From: Amblyomma americanum
Lineage: Eukaryota; Arthropoda; Arachnida; Ixodida; Ixodidae
Length of the DNA: 64,000 nucleotides
Direction: 5' to 3'
NCBI RefSeq assembly: GCF_052857255.1
Contig: NW_027526669.1
Span: 98,688-162,687, forward strand
Part shown: positions 63,241-64,000 of the stretch, in pieces
Position numbering within the stretch: the stretch's first letter is position 1
Layout of the letters: each line of letters begins with the position of its first letter
Made by a program: the position numbers and the translations under genes
Notes under the pieces: generated by a model
Told to the model about the DNA's origin: nothing
Database searches by the model: none
What the model saw: the letters and a program-made list of their open reading frames with translations, nothing else

Positions 63241-64000
63241 GTGTTAACGTTTTCTCTCAGAACTGCGCGAAAACTTGTATTCCGTCTCAAAACAACGGGA
63301 TACATCGTTTTAGATCGAAACCAGCAAGATTCACGAGCATCGATTTTACACGTCGTCGAAGAGTACACGAGAGAAAGGTGTAAACGTTTTCTCTCAGAAC
63401 TGCGCGAAAACTTGTATTCCGTCTCAAAACAACGGGATACATTGTTTTGGATCGAAACTAGCAAGATTCACGGGCATCGATTTTACAAGTCTTCGAAGAG
63501 TAGACAAGAGAATGGTGTAAACTTTTTCTCTCAGAACTGCGCGAAAACTTGTATTCCGGCTCAAAACAACGGGATTTATCGTTTTAGATCGAAACTAGCA
63601 AGATTCACGAGCATTGATTTTACAAGTCGTTGAAGAGTAGACGAGAGAAAGGTGTAAATTTTTCTCTCAGAACTGCGCGAAAACTTGTATTGCGGCTCAA
63701 AACAACGGGATACATCGTTTTATATCGAAACTAGCAAGAGTCACGAGCATCAATTTTACACGTCGTCGAAGAGTACACGAGAAAAAGGTGTAAACGTTTT
63801 CTCTCAGAACTGCGCGAAAACTTGTATACCGGCTCAAAAAAACGGGATACATCGTTTTAGTTCGAAACTAGCAAGATTCACGAGCATCGATTTTACAAGT
63901 CGTCGAAGAGTAGACGAGAGAAAGGTGTAAACTTTTTCTCTCAGAACTGCGCGAAAACTTGTATTCCGGCTCAAAACAACGGGATATATCGTTTTAGATC
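63241..64000 (+). repeat. Partial copy of the 59.4-60.2 kb block, cut by window end
   Basis: From about 63270 the sequence matches about 59440-60170 at an offset of 3830 bp (28 monomers minus 6), with TATTCCGTCTC, GACAAGAGAATGG, TTTATATCG and CATCAATTTTAC in the same order. The mark TATTGCGGCTC near 63691 is private. The array continues past the window end. Confidence 0.8.

Larger units (their letters stand above)
1..64000 (+). repeat. 137-bp satellite array, head to tail, whole window
   Basis: Every part of the window is built from one monomer whose starts (AAGATTCACG) recur at about 137-bp steps, for example at 1, 138 and 12854. All copies run in the same direction. I see no inverted copy, transposon, unique insert or change of repeat family. 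Length variants are small: 135-bp copies lacking AA after ATTTTAC, 135-bp copies with CTTGTTTCC for CTTGTATTCC, 136-bp copies with GTAAATTTTT, and copies differing in A-run length after GGCTC. By hand count of the common monomer form, G+C is about 57/137. Long homogeneous satellites of this kind are known from centromeres and pericentromeric heterochromatin of plants and animals; the centromere assignment is inference. Strand is given as the orientation in which I describe the monomer. Confidence 0.98.

Noticed and set aside
1..64000. CRISPR-like regular repetition
   Set aside because: The whole 137-bp period is conserved, with no unique spacers and no short direct repeat separated by variable sequence. 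No cas gene is present.

Overview
The window is one uninterrupted tandem satellite DNA array. A monomer of about 137 bp repeats head to tail, always in the same orientation, from the first base to the last, about 467-470 copies, so the array continues past both window ends. I find no gene, RNA gene, transposon, inverted segment or unique sequence. The monomer is about 42% G+C. Phased to begin at the AAGATTCACG motif at position 1, it runs through a CATCGATTTTAC block, a CGTCGAAGAG block, a GAGAGAAAGGTG purine block, a CTTTTTCTCTC pyrimidine block, CTGCGCGAAAAC, TATTCCGGCTC, AACAACGGGATAC and CGTTTTAGATCGAAACTAGC. An array this long and homogeneous, with higher-order structure, points to a eukaryotic (peri)centromere or heterochromatic block. 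I cannot name the species. | Layout: 1-15.1 kb is irregular array built from older block copies (1-1670 recurs at 6838-8507; about 2060-3405 recurs at about 8490-9835) and a 10-monomer, 1368-bp tandem duplication at about 9.3-12.24 kb. From about 15.1 to 30.5 kb lies a higher-order repeat (HOR) of 16 monomers (2189 bp) with 6-, 17-, 18- and 26-monomer derivatives. From 28.29 to 40.88 kb a 6290-bp (46-monomer) superunit is tandemly duplicated; each superunit holds one 2189-bp HOR plus 4101 bp of other material. From 40.0 to 44.6 kb come a 5-monomer (684 bp) and a 12-monomer (1647 bp) duplication. From 43.41 to 55.72 kb a 6154-bp (45-monomer) superunit is tandemly duplicated, almost identical between copies. 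From 56.2 to 59.77 kb there is a 13-monomer (1778 bp) duplication. From 59.4 to 64.0 kb the array is a patchwork of blocks matching 54.8-57.6 kb and, unexpectedly, 3.9-5.9 kb. | The open reading frames are by-products of the repeat. Because 137 = 3x45+2, the frame shifts at every monomer and returns only after three monomers (411 bp). The interest of the window is the record of nested unequal exchanges, the conserved dyad elements and CpG richness of the monomer, and one small region that may hold consensus sequencing errors. Coordinates of block edges are read by eye and are good to roughly 20-50 bp.
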